Notes under the pieces: model-generated | Told to the model about the DNA's origin: nothing | Seen by the model: only the letters and a program-made list of their open reading frames with translations | The model's database searches: none | Program-made: the position numbers and the translations under genes | Shown here: positions 32,953-42,094 of the stretch, piece by piece | How positions within the stretch are numbered: position 1 is the first letter of the stretch | Layout of the letters: the number at the start of each line of letters is the position of its first letter | From: an uncultured Alphaproteobacteria bacterium | Lineage (GTDB): Bacteria > Pseudomonadota > Alphaproteobacteria > HIMB59 | Assembly (NCBI GenBank): GCA_902527525.1 | Contig: CABZOW010000004.1 | Span: 1-54,666, forward strand | Length of the DNA stretch: 54,666 bases | Direction of reading: 5' to 3'

Positions 32953-33414
32953 ATGTCTGGATATACAAGAGAGTTTTTATCAATAGAGCAAGCACTAAAA
33001 GAAATAGTAAGAAAAATTGATAAAGAAGATATCAAGAGTGCAACTGGGAAATCAGAATCTTTTTTTCGAAAGTGTAGTGATGAAAGTGATAGTGAACATA
33101 ATCTTCATCTAAAAGATGCCGTAGAAATAGATATTTTAGCTTTTAAAAAAGGTTTAGGAACGCCTCTGATGTCCTGCATCGAAGCTTTAATAAAAAGTAA
33201 AAGTTCAGCTAATGAATATGAAGCTATAACCACATCTTTATTAAATATAGGTGGTAGGATCGGATCATTGATGGAAAAAATAAAAGATTTTACTCATATT
33301 CATAGTGAGGGTGGTATCAGCTTAACCAAAAGAGAAAAAGATGAAATTTATAAATCGATAGCAAGTCTTGAAGAAAAAGTGATTAATTTAAAAATATCAG
33401 TAGATAAGAACTAA
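32953..33414 (+). CDS. Putative phage-CII-like regulatory protein
   Basis: A 153-residue cytoplasmic protein. The first 90 residues look like a small DNA-binding helical domain: IEQALKEIVRKIDKEDIKSATGKSESFFRKCSDESDSEHNLHLKDAVEIDILAFKKG (a helix pair, then a 'K-S-x-S-F-F-R-K-C-S-D' turn). The C-terminal region (about 100-150) contains GGRIGSLMEKIKDF and a coiled coil. It is clearly paralogous to the protein at 46796-47260. The pattern resembles the CII/CP76 type of phage regulators, but this is not certain. It diverges from the 178-residue gene across operator C. Both paralogues lie beside pLGIC genes, so the pair probably belongs with that system as its regulator. Confidence 0.6.
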   Translation: MSGYTREFLSIEQALKEIVRKIDKEDIKSATGKSESFFRKCSDESDSEHNLHLKDAVEIDILAFKKGLGTPLMSCIEALIKSKSSANEYEAITTSLLNIGGRIGSLMEKIKDFTHIHSEGGISLTKREKDEIYKSIASLEEKVINLKISVDKN

Positions 33415-33494
33415 TTTCTTATTGAAGTCTCCAAAGTAAGTTTAGTACAGCCAGATAATTATCTTCAATTTTAATTTTGTTTAATCTTTTAAAT

Positions 33495-34193
33495 TTAACG
33501 TTTTAGTAGACGTAAGAATATAAAAAAGAAATTTCTCAGTGATAAAACTCGAATTATAGAATTTGCAACATATGTGAGAGCGGCAGCATTTAAAACTTTT
33601 TTACATTGATTTATATATTCGCTGGGAACATTTTCTTTTAAGATTGGCATTGCCCGATTAAAACTTGCATCATACTCACATTTTAAAGTGAATAGATTAA
33701 TAAAAATCTCAATACAAAAAAAAAGAAGAGCGATAATCGTAGCAATTAAAGTTAAAGAAAGACTATTAGTAAAAGCAAATATTGGACCAACTCCTAGCGT
33801 TACAATAGAGGATCCGATTGTTCGAAAAACAACGGTCTTTTCGAGTAGCTTATGTCTTTGTATCAAGGGTTTATAATTTTCTTTATGTTGTATTGCGTGT
33901 CCTACTTCATGAGCAATAATAGATAGTGCGGTGAGACTTTTTTTATTTAATAGCTCATTCTCAATGCCTATTGATTTATTTCTAGGATTGTAAAAATTTT
34001 GCAAACTAACTTTTTGGGGTTCTATTTGTACTTCTTTTAACCCTTGGTCATTGAGTATTTTATCAGCAAATTCTCTTCCTTTAAAAGGCATTAAATCTAA
34101 TGATTTATTATAATTTTGATATATGTAGCGAACATAGATATAAGGAAAATATATTAAGAAAATTAATAATAATGGTAATAGAATTTTTATCAT
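33495..34193 (-). CDS. Zinc metallopeptidase of the YugP family
   Basis: A 232-residue membrane-anchored protein. An N-terminal TM (residues 2-22) is followed by a soluble segment with the zinc-binding HEVGHAIQH motif near residue 94 (the HExxH helix), and two further TM segments (about 122-165), then FTLKCEYDASFNRA with the third ligand. Its size and layout are those of YugP-type M48-like membrane zinc peptidases (neutral zinc metallopeptidase family 2). Substrate is unknown. It is convergent with the regulator gene at 32953 and appears independent of the operator-linked operons, although membrane protease functions recur in this island. Confidence 0.8.
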   Translation of the reverse strand: MIKILLPLLLIFLIYFPYIYVRYIYQNYNKSLDLMPFKGREFADKILNDQGLKEVQIEPQKVSLQNFYNPRNKSIGIENELLNKKSLTALSIIAHEVGHAIQHKENYKPLIQRHKLLEKTVVFRTIGSSIVTLGVGPIFAFTNSLSLTLIATIIALLFFCIEIFINLFTLKCEYDASFNRAMPILKENVPSEYINQCKKVLNAAALTYVANSIIRVLSLRNFFFIFLRLLKR

Positions 34194-34240
34194 TTCACTA
34201 ATTTGGAAAAAATATATTTAGAGGTTTGTATTTTATTAAT

Positions 34241-34645
34241 TTAAATTTCTCTACAAGTGCCAAATCTAACCCCAATAGAATCAGCGTAACCACTATCACT
34301 TGGTCCATCGCCCACATGACCAAAAATAGTAGAGTAAGTAAACTCATAATTTAATGCATTAATCATAAATGTCTGACCATAACGATTACTACATGTTAAT
34401 AGAGCTAGGTTCTTAGAATTATCAAGACAGTATGCTTGTTCAAAAAGTAAATCAGGGCTTTCAATTGTTCTATTGTCAAAGTCAATTTTGATGTCAAATT
34501 GACTTAAATTAAAAAGGGTTAATTTATACTCGCTACCATTATAATAAAATCCCCCACTATCAATATCAGTACAAGTAAATAACTCCTCTTGAGCTACCAA
34601 ACTTCCACAAATAAAAAAAAGGATTCCAATCAGATATTTAATCAT
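34241..34645 (-). CDS. Secreted protein of unknown function
   Basis: A 134-residue protein with a signal peptide (residues 1-18, MIKYLIGILFFICGSLVA). The mature part has five Cys in a beta-rich pattern (TCTDID, AYCLDN, LLTCSNRYGQ, GTCREI). Most of the coding region (34341-34645) lies inside the 518-bp direct repeat, but its last 100 bases are outside, so this copy is complete while the second copy (52445-52768) is truncated. Function is unknown; its C-terminal FGTC motif may pair with an earlier Cys. Confidence 0.6.
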   Translation of the reverse strand: MIKYLIGILFFICGSLVAQEELFTCTDIDSGGFYYNGSEYKLTLFNLSQFDIKIDFDNRTIESPDLLFEQAYCLDNSKNLALLTCSNRYGQTFMINALNYEFTYSTIFGHVGDGPSDSGYADSIGVRFGTCREI

Positions 34646-34858
34646 TTTTTATTAAATTAATTTCACTTCCTCTTCTCCAAAGATGCCATTGACCACCTAG
34701 AAGCAAACATCAAGTTTTCTAAAATTTCATCAATAAATTTCATTGTTGAATTATCATATTAATCTAATTTTAATAAGGTCTCTCCATTTTCAGGTTCAGA
34801 AAATTGTTTTGAAAGCTCATCTAAATAATCATCTTTTTCATAGTATAAAGCTTTTAAA
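34341..34858. repeat. 518-bp direct repeat, left copy
   Basis: Identical, base for base as far as I compared by eye, to 52464-52981 (offset 18123, same orientation). It contains most of the secreted-protein gene, a fragment resembling the start of an UPF0114 (YqhA) gene, and the last 34 codons of an ftsB-like gene. Just outside, the left copy continues as a truncated beta-glucosidase (34859 on), the right copy as the complete ftsB-like gene. The repeat therefore encloses 17,605 bases of unrelated sequence. Confidence 0.9.
34663..34743 (-). pseudogene. Fragment resembling the N-terminus of UPF0114 (YqhA), 26 codons
   Basis: The minus-strand frame from the ATG at 34743 reads MKFIDEILENLMFASRWSMA and stops six codons later. 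The 'ENLMFASRW' pattern matches the N-terminus of UPF0114 membrane proteins, where FASRW is followed by a TM helix; here the frame diverges instead. A second identical copy is at 52786-52866 in the other repeat. It is too short to be functional and is probably the remnant of a truncated gene. The homology is a pattern judgement. Confidence 0.4.
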
Positions 34859-35010
34859 CCATCAATACCTTTTAATTTTTTTTGGGCGAATTCGTCCCAA
34901 ATAGATTTTCCACATTTTCCATAACTATTGCCTTCTATTTGATATGATGAAGTAGCAGCACCAAAAGTGAAATTATCTGGAAAATCCTTAAGAACAGAAA
35001 GATTATCCAA
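34759..35010 (-). pseudogene. Beta-glucosidase (GH1), truncated after about 50 residues and fused to an ftsB-like tail
   Basis: An 83-codon frame. Residues 1-49 are the start of a family 1 glycosidase: [18 protein letters not shown] is the conserved N-terminal signature, and [10 protein letters not shown] follows. Residues 50-83 ([19 protein letters not shown] and on) are the C-terminal end of an ftsB-like protein identical to that at 52882-53175, because the 518-bp repeat begins at 34858. More than 85% of the glycosidase, including both catalytic Glu, is missing. It overlaps the stop of aglK by 8 bases, so the gene once completed the alpha-glucoside operon. Confidence 0.85.
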
Positions 35011-36079
35011 TTATATTAGTATTTTGAGAATTGAATAAATTAGATCTATATAAATCAAATTTCACTTTAATAGTATCGCCAACTTTAACAGGACTATCTC
35101 CAGGTGCTTCAACAACAACTGGTTCGTTATCATGTTCTAAATATATAAAAGTATTTGAACCTAATTTCTCAACAACAAACGCTTTGCTTTCCCAGTCATG
35201 ATCTGACTCAGCTGTTATATGAATATCTTCTGGTCGTATACCAAATGTGACTTTTTCATCTGATTGACTTGTTGACTTTTTTGGGAGAACTAAGTTAGTC
35301 CCAAGAGCTTCTACCTCTGTACTTTCACTTGAAGATGATTTGTATTGAGCAGGGATAAAATTCATTTTCGGCGAACCAATAAATCCTGCAACAAATAAAT
35401 TACTTGGTTTATTGTAAAGCTCTATCGGGTCCCCTTGTTGAGAAATCTCTCCTTGATCTAAGACAACAATTTCATTAGAGAGAGTCATTGCTTCAGTTTG
35501 ATCATGGGTAACATAAACCATTGTGGTGTTTAGTTGCTCATGTAGTTTTGCTAATTCAATTCTCATTTGAACTCTTAATGCAGCGTCTAGGTTAGATAGA
35601 GGCTCATCAAAAAGAAAAACCTGAGGTTTTCTTGTTATAGCTCTTCCGATAGCTACACGTTGACGTTGACCGCCAGATAATTGTTTGGGTTTTCTTTCTA
35701 AATAATCCTGAATTTGAAGTGTTTTTGCAGCTTCTAAAACTCGCTCATTAATTTCTTCTTTAGATCTTTTTTCTAATTTCAGGCCAAACGCCATGTTGTC
35801 AAAAACTGTCATGTGGGGATACAAAGCATAAGATTGAAAAACCATGGCTATATTCCTATCTTTAGGAGATAAATCGTTAACTTCCCTGTCATCTATTGAG
35901 ATAGTTCCAGAGTTTATTTCTTCTAAACCTGCTATCATTCTCAATAATGTTGATTTACCACATCCAGAAGGGCCAACTAAAGTAGTGAATGATTGATCCT
36001 TTATGTCCAAAGAAAAATCCTTAATCACATGTGTTTTGCCATAAAATTTATTTAAAGATTTAATGTTAATGGATGCCAT
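35003..36079 (-). CDS. aglK: Sugar ABC transporter ATPase (AglK/UgpC/MalK type)
   Basis: A 358-residue cytoplasmic ATPase. Walker [10 protein letters not shown] (residues 37-45), Q-loop [12 protein letters not shown], signature [14 protein letters not shown] near 135, Walker [14 protein letters not shown] and the switch His in [10 protein letters not shown]. The C-terminal third is the TOBE/MalK regulatory domain ([11 protein letters not shown]). It energises uptake of the sugar bound by the SBP at 40784 through the permeases at 38600 and 39736. It is the second-last gene of the operon before the truncated glucosidase. Confidence 0.88.
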   Translation of the reverse strand: MASINIKSLNKFYGKTHVIKDFSLDIKDQSFTTLVGPSGCGKSTLLRMIAGLEEINSGTISIDDREVNDLSPKDRNIAMVFQSYALYPHMTVFDNMAFGLKLEKRSKEEINERVLEAAKTLQIQDYLERKPKQLSGGQRQRVAIGRAITRKPQVFLFDEPLSNLDAALRVQMRIELAKLHEQLNTTMVYVTHDQTEAMTLSNEIVVLDQGEISQQGDPIELYNKPSNLFVAGFIGSPKMNFIPAQYKSSSSESTEVEALGTNLVLPKKSTSQSDEKVTFGIRPEDIHITAESDHDWESKAFVVEKLGSNTFIYLEHDNEPVVVEAPGDSPVKVGDTIKVKFDLYRSNLFNSQNTNIIG

Positions 36080-36120
36080 ATTTCAAATACAATTTTACTT
36101 TGTTTTTTTAAAAAAATCAT

Positions 36121-37275
36121 TCATCGAAATTTAATATTTTTCTTTGATAGTTGATCAATACTTGAAACACCCATCAAAATCATATCTCTCTCAATTTCAT
36201 TCTTTAAATTACCTAGAGCTCTTTCTACTCCTTTTTGTCCACCAACAGCTAAAGCATATAAATACAATCTACCACCAGAGCAAGCCTTAGCCCCTAAAGA
36301 TAATGCTTTTAAAATATGAGTGCCTCTTCTTATCCCCCCCTCACAAATTACATCTATTTTATCACCGACTGCGTCTACAATCTCAGATAATTGATCAAAT
36401 GGTGATCTAGAACCATCCAACTGTCTTCCTCCATGATTAGATAACATGATTGCCGAGGCTCCTACGTCAATAGCTTTTTTAGCATCTTCTACAGACATAA
36501 TTCCTTTTAAAGCGAATTGTCCTCCCCAGTGTTTATTAATAGTTTCTATACCCTTCCAGTCTAGAGAATTATCAAGCATTTTAGTAAAATAATCACCAAC
36601 ACTTGTCATAACATTCGTGCCCTCTGCAATATGTTTTTTTAAATTACTTAATTCCCACTTAGGTTTTGTAAAATAATTATAAGCCCAAGAGGGATGACTG
36701 ATGAAACTAATAAAACTTTTAAACGATAATTTCATCGGAATAGTAAAACCTGTTTTTAAATCTCTCTCCCTATTTCCTCCAACAGCTGTGTCAACTGTCA
36801 CTGCTAGTGCATCAAATTTAAATTCTTTACAAGACTCTATGAGACTTTTATTTAGACCTTGATCTTTGTGGACATAGAGTTGAAATAATTTTGGTGAAGA
36901 AATTTGTTTAGCAATTTCCTCAATGCTTGCTGTGCCTAAAGAGGAAACCCCAAACATAGTTCCAAATTTTTCTGCAGCTTTTCCTACCCCAATTTCTCCC
37001 TCGTGATGGAAAAGTCGCTGAAGTGCAGTAGGCGCACAATATATTGGCATATCTAATTTTTTCCCCAAAATAGTAGTGGTCATATCAATTTTTTTAACCC
37101 CAGCTAAAACATTAGGAACTAAGTCACAATCATCGTAAGCAAGAGTATTTCTCTTATAAGTAGCTTCGTCATCAGCTGCGCCATCAATGTAATGAAATAT
37201 TGGACTAGGTAATTTTTGCTTAGCTAGGTTTCTAAAATCATCAACGTTGTTACAATTTTCTATGGATTTAAACAT
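36121..37275 (-). CDS. FMN-dependent alpha-hydroxy-acid dehydrogenase (LldD-like)
   Basis: A 384-residue flavoprotein of the lactate/glycolate oxidase family. Seen are the N-terminal FHYIDGAADDEATYKRN, MPIYCAPTALQRL..HEGE (FMN contacts), LFQLYVHKDQGLN, LAVTVDTAVGGNRERDLKTGF, ALKGIMSVEDAKKAIDVGA, the catalytic-His motif MLSNHGGRQLDG and the FMN-phosphate loop EGGIRRGTHILKALSLGA. The reaction is oxidation of a 2-hydroxy acid such as L-lactate to a 2-oxo acid. It lies inside a sugar-uptake operon, an unusual place, between aglK and the GH4 glucosidase; a sugar-acid or 2-hydroxy-acid substrate is possible. Confidence 0.87.
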   Translation of the reverse strand: MFKSIENCNNVDDFRNLAKQKLPSPIFHYIDGAADDEATYKRNTLAYDDCDLVPNVLAGVKKIDMTTTILGKKLDMPIYCAPTALQRLFHHEGEIGVGKAAEKFGTMFGVSSLGTASIEEIAKQISSPKLFQLYVHKDQGLNKSLIESCKEFKFDALAVTVDTAVGGNRERDLKTGFTIPMKLSFKSFISFISHPSWAYNYFTKPKWELSNLKKHIAEGTNVMTSVGDYFTKMLDNSLDWKGIETINKHWGGQFALKGIMSVEDAKKAIDVGASAIMLSNHGGRQLDGSRSPFDQLSEIVDAVGDKIDVICEGGIRRGTHILKALSLGAKACSGGRLYLYALAVGGQKGVERALGNLKNEIERDMILMGVSSIDQLSKKNIKFR

Positions 37276-37286
37276 TAAATTTTATT

Positions 37287-38603
37287 TTATTTCAAATAAC
37301 CTAGGTGCTCTTTTTGAAATTCTATCATTGTATCCATTAAAGAAGCTACTGAGTTTGGGTTTTCCACAAGTGGGTCAGCCAAAAGAGCATGAACAGCAGT
37401 TTGTTTAGATTCATTTAATATTGCCTTTGAAGTCAATTGAATTGTCCCTACTTGCGCATTAAGAAGAGCACCAAAAGGCTCAGGATAATTATCTAATTTT
37501 TTACCATGAACCCCTGTTTTATTTATTATGGCAGGTACTTCAACAACAATATCATTTGGCAAACACTCAATGAAATTCTCATTCTTGATGTTTACGGCAT
37601 GCTCTAACATATTTAAGTCTGCCACAATACTCTCAATAATTGGTATCGCTCTTTCATGAGGTTCAGGATGACTCATATCAAAAAATTGCTCATAGCCATC
37701 TTTTGAAAAAAATGACAAACATCTTTTTTTATATTTATTATAAAAGTCTAAAATTCCATCATGGTCAGCAACACTATAAGCCCAAGATAAATATTCTCCT
37801 AAATGACTATCCGTTGTAATTGGCAAATACCCATATCTTTTAAATAACTCAAAAAATAAGCCTCTCTCTGCACCGGCATTAGAAAAAAATCCTTCATGAT
37901 CATTAACTAAATCAGAATAATAACTTTCAAAGTTTTTATTGATTAAGGGATATCCATCTTTGCCAGAGTCTTTATAAGTTGCTTGTAATAAAATGCTAAA
38001 GTGATTCAAACCTCCAGCTTCAAATTGAATATTGTCTAAATCAGTTTCCATCAGCGTAGGAAGCTGACGGCTCATGGAAGCAATTTCATGACATAAGCCT
38101 GTAATTTTTAAATTTGGAAAACGCGTGGTCAACGCATGGCAAATACGTTGCATGGGATTTGAGTAACTAAATATAAATGCCTCTGGACAAATTTTTTCAA
38201 TATCCTCACAAATTTTAATAATGGCTGGTATTTGACGCATTGCATGAAATAGACCACCAGGCCCCCCATTTTCTCCATAGACCTGTTTGATGCCATATTG
38301 GAGGGGAACTTTCCAATCTTGCTCCCAAAGATCAAATCTACTCCCCACTTCTATTGATATAAGACAAAAATCAGCTTTTTGAAGAGCCTCTGTTCGAGAG
38401 GTTGTCGATACTATATTAAAGTCCACGCCGAGCTTTTCTTTGAAAGAAAGTGCAATGTTATGCGTATTTTTTAAGGTTTCAGAATTAATATCGTGTAAGA
38501 CCAATGTAGACCCAGAGAGAATTTTTGATTTAAAAAAATCACCAACAATGCCTAGACCAAAGTTAGTACTTCCAGCACCAATTATTACTATTCTATTACT
38601 CAC
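37287..38603 (-). CDS. Family 4 glycosidase (alpha-glucosidase/alpha-galactosidase, NAD- and metal-dependent)
   Basis: A 438-residue GH4 enzyme. The Rossmann NAD-binding motif IVIIGAGSTNFGLG is at residues 4-17, and ICHALTTRF precedes the metal-binding Cys in ITGLCHEIASM (near 171-181). The second ligand region is GLNHFSILL. GH4 enzymes cleave alpha-glucosides through an NAD-dependent oxidation at C3, with Mn2+. It replaces the GH13-type AglA found in rhizobial agl operons. The start overlaps the stop of the permease gene by 4 bases. It should hydrolyse the imported alpha-glucoside. Confidence 0.87.
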   Translation of the reverse strand: MSNRIVIIGAGSTNFGLGIVGDFFKSKILSGSTLVLHDINSETLKNTHNIALSFKEKLGVDFNIVSTTSRTEALQKADFCLISIEVGSRFDLWEQDWKVPLQYGIKQVYGENGGPGGLFHAMRQIPAIIKICEDIEKICPEAFIFSYSNPMQRICHALTTRFPNLKITGLCHEIASMSRQLPTLMETDLDNIQFEAGGLNHFSILLQATYKDSGKDGYPLINKNFESYYSDLVNDHEGFFSNAGAERGLFFELFKRYGYLPITTDSHLGEYLSWAYSVADHDGILDFYNKYKKRCLSFFSKDGYEQFFDMSHPEPHERAIPIIESIVADLNMLEHAVNIKNENFIECLPNDIVVEVPAIINKTGVHGKKLDNYPEPFGALLNAQVGTIQLTSKAILNESKQTAVHALLADPLVENPNSVASLMDTMIEFQKEHLGYLK

Positions 38604-39739
38604 CCTTTTATAGATCCTGCTACCAATCCTCTTATAAAGTATCTTTGAAGAGAAAAGAAAATAAATAATGGCACAGTCATTGAGACAAAAGCACCAGTTG
38701 TTAGTATCTCCCAGTTTTCTCCTCTTGACCCAAGAAGCTCTTTTAGCTTTGCTGTTAAAATAATTTCACTTGGATGTTTATCTAAAAAAACTAAACCTAC
38801 GAGCAAATCATTCCATACCCATAAAAATTGTAAGATAAAAATAGATGCGAAGGAGGGTATTGATAATGGAACTACAATTTTTATAAAAGTATCGTAATGC
38901 GTTGCCCCATCAACTCTAGCCGCCTCGATCATTTCGCTTGGGAGTGTTTTTAAAAAATTCCATAACAAAAAAGTAGTTGATGCGAGACCAAATCCAGTAT
39001 GCGCCATCCAAATACCAGGAAAAGATTTTGCACTGACTCCAAACAATGCTCCAAAGTCATTATAAATTGTTAATACAGGTATTAGACACATCTGTAGTGG
39101 AACAACAAGTGAGGCAATAATTGTGGCTAACAAAATATCTCTCCCATAAAATTTCATCCAAGTAAGTGCGTATGCAAAATAAGAACATATAATTAGAGGT
39201 ATTAAAGTTGCAGGGAGCGCAACTGCTAATGTATTTAAAAAAGCCTGCCCTAATCCTTCTTTTAGGAGTACCTCTTTATAATTATCAAGTGTAAAGCTAG
39301 GCGGACTCTTAGCAGACACAAAAATTCTTTTACCTTTTTTCTTCTTAAACTCCTCTTTCGATTTCCATACATAATCACCATTTTCAAAAACTATTATTTC
39401 TGTTTGATCCTTAAATAGCGCAGTCTCGCCAACTTTGAATTCGTCAATGTTCTTAGATGTTATTCCAAAACGAAAAATCTTTTTTTCTTGCCCTCCATCG
39501 AATAAATTACTTTTAATAAAATAATAATTCCCCTCTTTGATTTGAACATCCTTGCCTTCAGTTCGATATATCTCGTTAATTTCTGTGGTAGTAAAGGATG
39601 TCCACCAACCACTGATGGCCAATACGTCCTTGTCCCTTAAAGAGCTGATAAATAATCCAAAAGTAGGAACAATCCAAGCTACTACAAAAAAAAGTAATAA
39701 AAGTTGTGATAATACTGAGGTAAATGTAATTTTTTTCAT
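38600..39739 (-). CDS. aglG: Alpha-glucoside ABC permease AglG
   Basis: A 379-residue inner-membrane protein, MalG-like. TM1 is at about residues 12-32. A large periplasmic insertion (about 35-155) precedes the other TM segments. This insertion distinguishes AglG from shorter MalG relatives. The cytoplasmic EAA loop EAARVDGATHYDTFIKIVVPLS lies near residue 270. It pairs with AglF (overlap 4 bases) to form the channel that AglK drives. Confidence 0.85.
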   Translation of the reverse strand: MKKITFTSVLSQLLLLFFVVAWIVPTFGLFISSLRDKDVLAISGWWTSFTTTEINEIYRTEGKDVQIKEGNYYFIKSNLFDGGQEKKIFRFGITSKNIDEFKVGETALFKDQTEIIVFENGDYVWKSKEEFKKKKGKRIFVSAKSPPSFTLDNYKEVLLKEGLGQAFLNTLAVALPATLIPLIICSYFAYALTWMKFYGRDILLATIIASLVVPLQMCLIPVLTIYNDFGALFGVSAKSFPGIWMAHTGFGLASTTFLLWNFLKTLPSEMIEAARVDGATHYDTFIKIVVPLSIPSFASIFILQFLWVWNDLLVGLVFLDKHPSEIILTAKLKELLGSRGENWEILTTGAFVSMTVPLFIFFSLQRYFIRGLVAGSIKG

Positions 39740-40719
39740 ACTTTTTGGTCTTGTTTATGCCTGTATAGGTTCCAGGCTAAAATAGGAGTCACCCCAATTA
39801 AAATACAAAAGGCAAGTACGCTTCCTCTTCCAGAGTCGCCCCCACCTCTAAACATCCAATCGTACATGAGATTTGCTAATACCTCAGTTTGCCATTGTCC
39901 ATTTGTCATGGCATAGATAATATCGAAAACTTTTAAAACTAAGATTGTGATAATGGTCCAAATTACCAAAATAGTTTGCTCTAAATAAGGAACAATGATT
40001 GACCAAAATATTTTAAGTTCACTTGCCCCATCAATTCGTGCGGCATCCAAAGTTTCATTTGGAATACTTCTAAGAGCAGCACTAAAAATTACAAGAGCAA
40101 GACCTGTTTGTATCCATATCATAATTGCCATTAAAAAGAGATTATTCCAAATGGGTATTGTCAACCAAGCTTGCGGCTCGAAACCCAATGCAACTGCAAT
40201 GGCATTTAAAAGTCCAATTTGTTGATCGCCAGGACCTCTGTAATCGTACATAAATTTCCAAATTACACCTGCCCCAACAAATGAAATTGCCATCGGCATA
40301 AATATAATCGATTTAGCAATAGATCCCCACCAGACCCTATCTGCTAAATTTGCAATCACTAAACCAAAAAATGTACTCATAGTCGGTACTACTATTAACC
40401 ATCCTAAGTTATTAATGATACTTCGTTTGAAATCAGGATCTTTGATTGCCCAAGAGTAGTTGTATAATCCTACAAAGTTTTCACCTATCTTATCGTAAAA
40501 GCTCAATCTAATAGTTTCAAAGACGGGATATAGTATAAAGACAAATAGCACTATAAAAGCTGGTGCGGTGAAAATTATAACTCTAATTGAATTTTCTAAG
40601 GCAAACTTTTTTGATGCTCTTACCCTAAAATAATCCAATAAAAAGTTTGAAAAGTGAAAAAATGCTACAAAAAAAAGAACACCAATAAGAACAGTTATTG
40701 CAAGGGAAAATATACTCAT
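39736..40719 (-). CDS. aglF: Alpha-glucoside ABC permease AglF
   Basis: A 327-residue MalF-like permease, with six to seven TM segments. The EAA loop DAARIDGASELKIFWSIIVPYL lies near residues 228-249, and the substrate-region GWLIVVPTMSTFFGL near 105. The length is normal. It starts 64 bases after the SBP gene, across a hairpin (40736-40764), and overlaps aglG by 4 bases. Together AglF and AglG form the transmembrane pore. Confidence 0.87.
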   Translation of the reverse strand: MSIFSLAITVLIGVLFFVAFFHFSNFLLDYFRVRASKKFALENSIRVIIFTAPAFIVLFVFILYPVFETIRLSFYDKIGENFVGLYNYSWAIKDPDFKRSIINNLGWLIVVPTMSTFFGLVIANLADRVWWGSIAKSIIFMPMAISFVGAGVIWKFMYDYRGPGDQQIGLLNAIAVALGFEPQAWLTIPIWNNLFLMAIMIWIQTGLALVIFSAALRSIPNETLDAARIDGASELKIFWSIIVPYLEQTILVIWTIITILVLKVFDIIYAMTNGQWQTEVLANLMYDWMFRGGGDSGRGSVLAFCILIGVTPILAWNLYRHKQDQKV

Positions 40720-40735
40720 AGAATATTTAGAGAAA

Positions 40736-40764
40736 CTAAGGGCAAATATACTATTCGCCCTTAG
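40736..40764 (-). terminator. Intercistronic hairpin between the SBP and permease genes
   Basis: An 8-bp perfect stem, CTAAGGGC (40736-40743) and GCCCTTAG (40757-40764), with a 13-base loop. On the minus strand no long T-tract follows, so this is a partial terminator or an RNA-stabilising hairpin. Such structures between binding-protein and permease genes raise the binding-protein level relative to the permeases. Confidence 0.6.
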
Positions 40765-40783
40765 ATAAGAAAATTACTTTTTT

Positions 40784-42094
40784 TTACTGACCAGCTTCCC
40801 AGCTAGCTTGTATTTCGTCAGCGACTTCCTTAGCTGACTTACCATTGGTGTAATCAACCATACCTGTCCAGAAAGATCCTGCTCCAACCCAACCAGGCAT
40901 TAAGTCTGATCCATCAAATCTAAAGGTTGTTGCATTCATTAAAATCTCATGCAGACCTTTAAATGTTTCACTGGAGTATTTGTCAACATCCACGTACTTA
41001 TGAGGTGTTAAAAAACCACCTTTTTCCATGAATCTTTCATTAGCTTCAGTGTGAAGCAAGAATTTCATGAACTCGGTAGTTATTTTTCTGTCATTGGTAG
41101 GAGCCATTAGAGTTCCAGCACCTAAAACAGGTTTTCCTAGGTCTTGAGCTTCAAAAGGTGGGAAGTAGAAAAAGTCATAGTCAACACCAGCCTCTGATCC
41201 TTCAGGAAAGAAGGCGGGAATAAAGCTAGCTTGTCTATGCATCATACACTCCGCAGGAGAAGTAAAGAGCCCATTTGGTGAGTCTCTAAAGTCAGTTGTA
41301 GCAACGGCTTTAGTTCCACCATTAACATAAGAGTCATTTAATGCAATTGAACCAAAGAATTCCATTGCATCGATCACTCTTTGATCATTGAACTTCATAT
41401 CATTAGACACCCACTGATCGTAAGTCATAGGTGAATGAGTTCTTAACATGATGTCTTCCATCCAGTCAGTAGCTGGCCACCCAGTTGCTCCACCAGAACC
41501 TAATCCAATACAGAAAGGTGTATTTCCATCACTAACCATTTGATCTGCTAATGCTAATAATCCCTCCATACTTGTAGGGATTTCATAACCGTTATCTTCA
41601 AAGTTATCTGGTGAGTACCACACTAAACTTTTTACATTCACTCTGTAAAATACACCAAAAAACTTTTCAAAACCAGTTTGATCTTTATATGTTGTAAGGT
41701 CTACCCAAGATTGACCTGCAGCATAGTTATCAAGAACCATTTGTTTAACATCATCACCTAATGGTGATAAACAACCAGTCGCTGCAATATTCGCTGCTAA
41801 TCCTGGTTGAGGGAATACAGCGATATCCGCTGGACTTCCTGCTTGACAGTCAATATTAATAATTGATTCAAACTCATCAGATCCCCCGTACTCGACAGAG
41901 GCACCAGTTGCTGCTTCAAATATTGATATGACATCCCTGAAATCATCATCTTGTGGTGCCAACCATGGACCAAAGATTGTTAATTTTTCTCCCGACAGGT
42001 CAGGACCTGAATAAGCGTGAGAACCAGCATTTGCATAACTTGCCCCGAATAGAGAAAGTGCAATTATTACTGTAAACGTTTTTAATATTTTCAT
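40784..42094 (-). CDS. aglE: Periplasmic alpha-glucoside-binding protein AglE
   Basis: A 436-residue type 1 sugar-binding protein. The start at 42094 (MKILKTFTVIIALSLFGASYANA) is chosen because it begins a standard signal peptide and AGGAGGAGGATT precedes it; an in-frame start 22 codons earlier lacks such a site. The mature protein has the extracellular solute-binding family 1 pattern (LTIFGPWLAPQDDDFRDVISIFE, VEYGGSDEF, DIAVFPQPGLA, TGWPATDWMED). It delivers the sugar to AglFG. It is the first and presumably best-expressed gene of the operon, with a hairpin after it. Confidence 0.87.
   Translation of the reverse strand: MKILKTFTVIIALSLFGASYANAGSHAYSGPDLSGEKLTIFGPWLAPQDDDFRDVISIFEAATGASVEYGGSDEFESIINIDCQAGSPADIAVFPQPGLAANIAATGCLSPLGDDVKQMVLDNYAAGQSWVDLTTYKDQTGFEKFFGVFYRVNVKSLVWYSPDNFEDNGYEIPTSMEGLLALADQMVSDGNTPFCIGLGSGGATGWPATDWMEDIMLRTHSPMTYDQWVSNDMKFNDQRVIDAMEFFGSIALNDSYVNGGTKAVATTDFRDSPNGLFTSPAECMMHRQASFIPAFFPEGSEAGVDYDFFYFPPFEAQDLGKPVLGAGTLMAPTNDRKITTEFMKFLLHTEANERFMEKGGFLTPHKYVDVDKYSSETFKGLHEILMNATTFRFDGSDLMPGWVGAGSFWTGMVDYTNGKSAKEVADEIQASWEAGQ

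Noticed and set aside
34192-34201. TTTCACTAAT near the YugP gene start, a possible fourth operator
   Set aside because: No GTGAAA occurs 14 bases away; only one half-site is present.
27261-34340. CRISPR array or integrase in the island
   Set aside because: No regularly spaced repeats and no tyrosine or serine recombinase motif were seen; the HTH protein is AlpA-like only.
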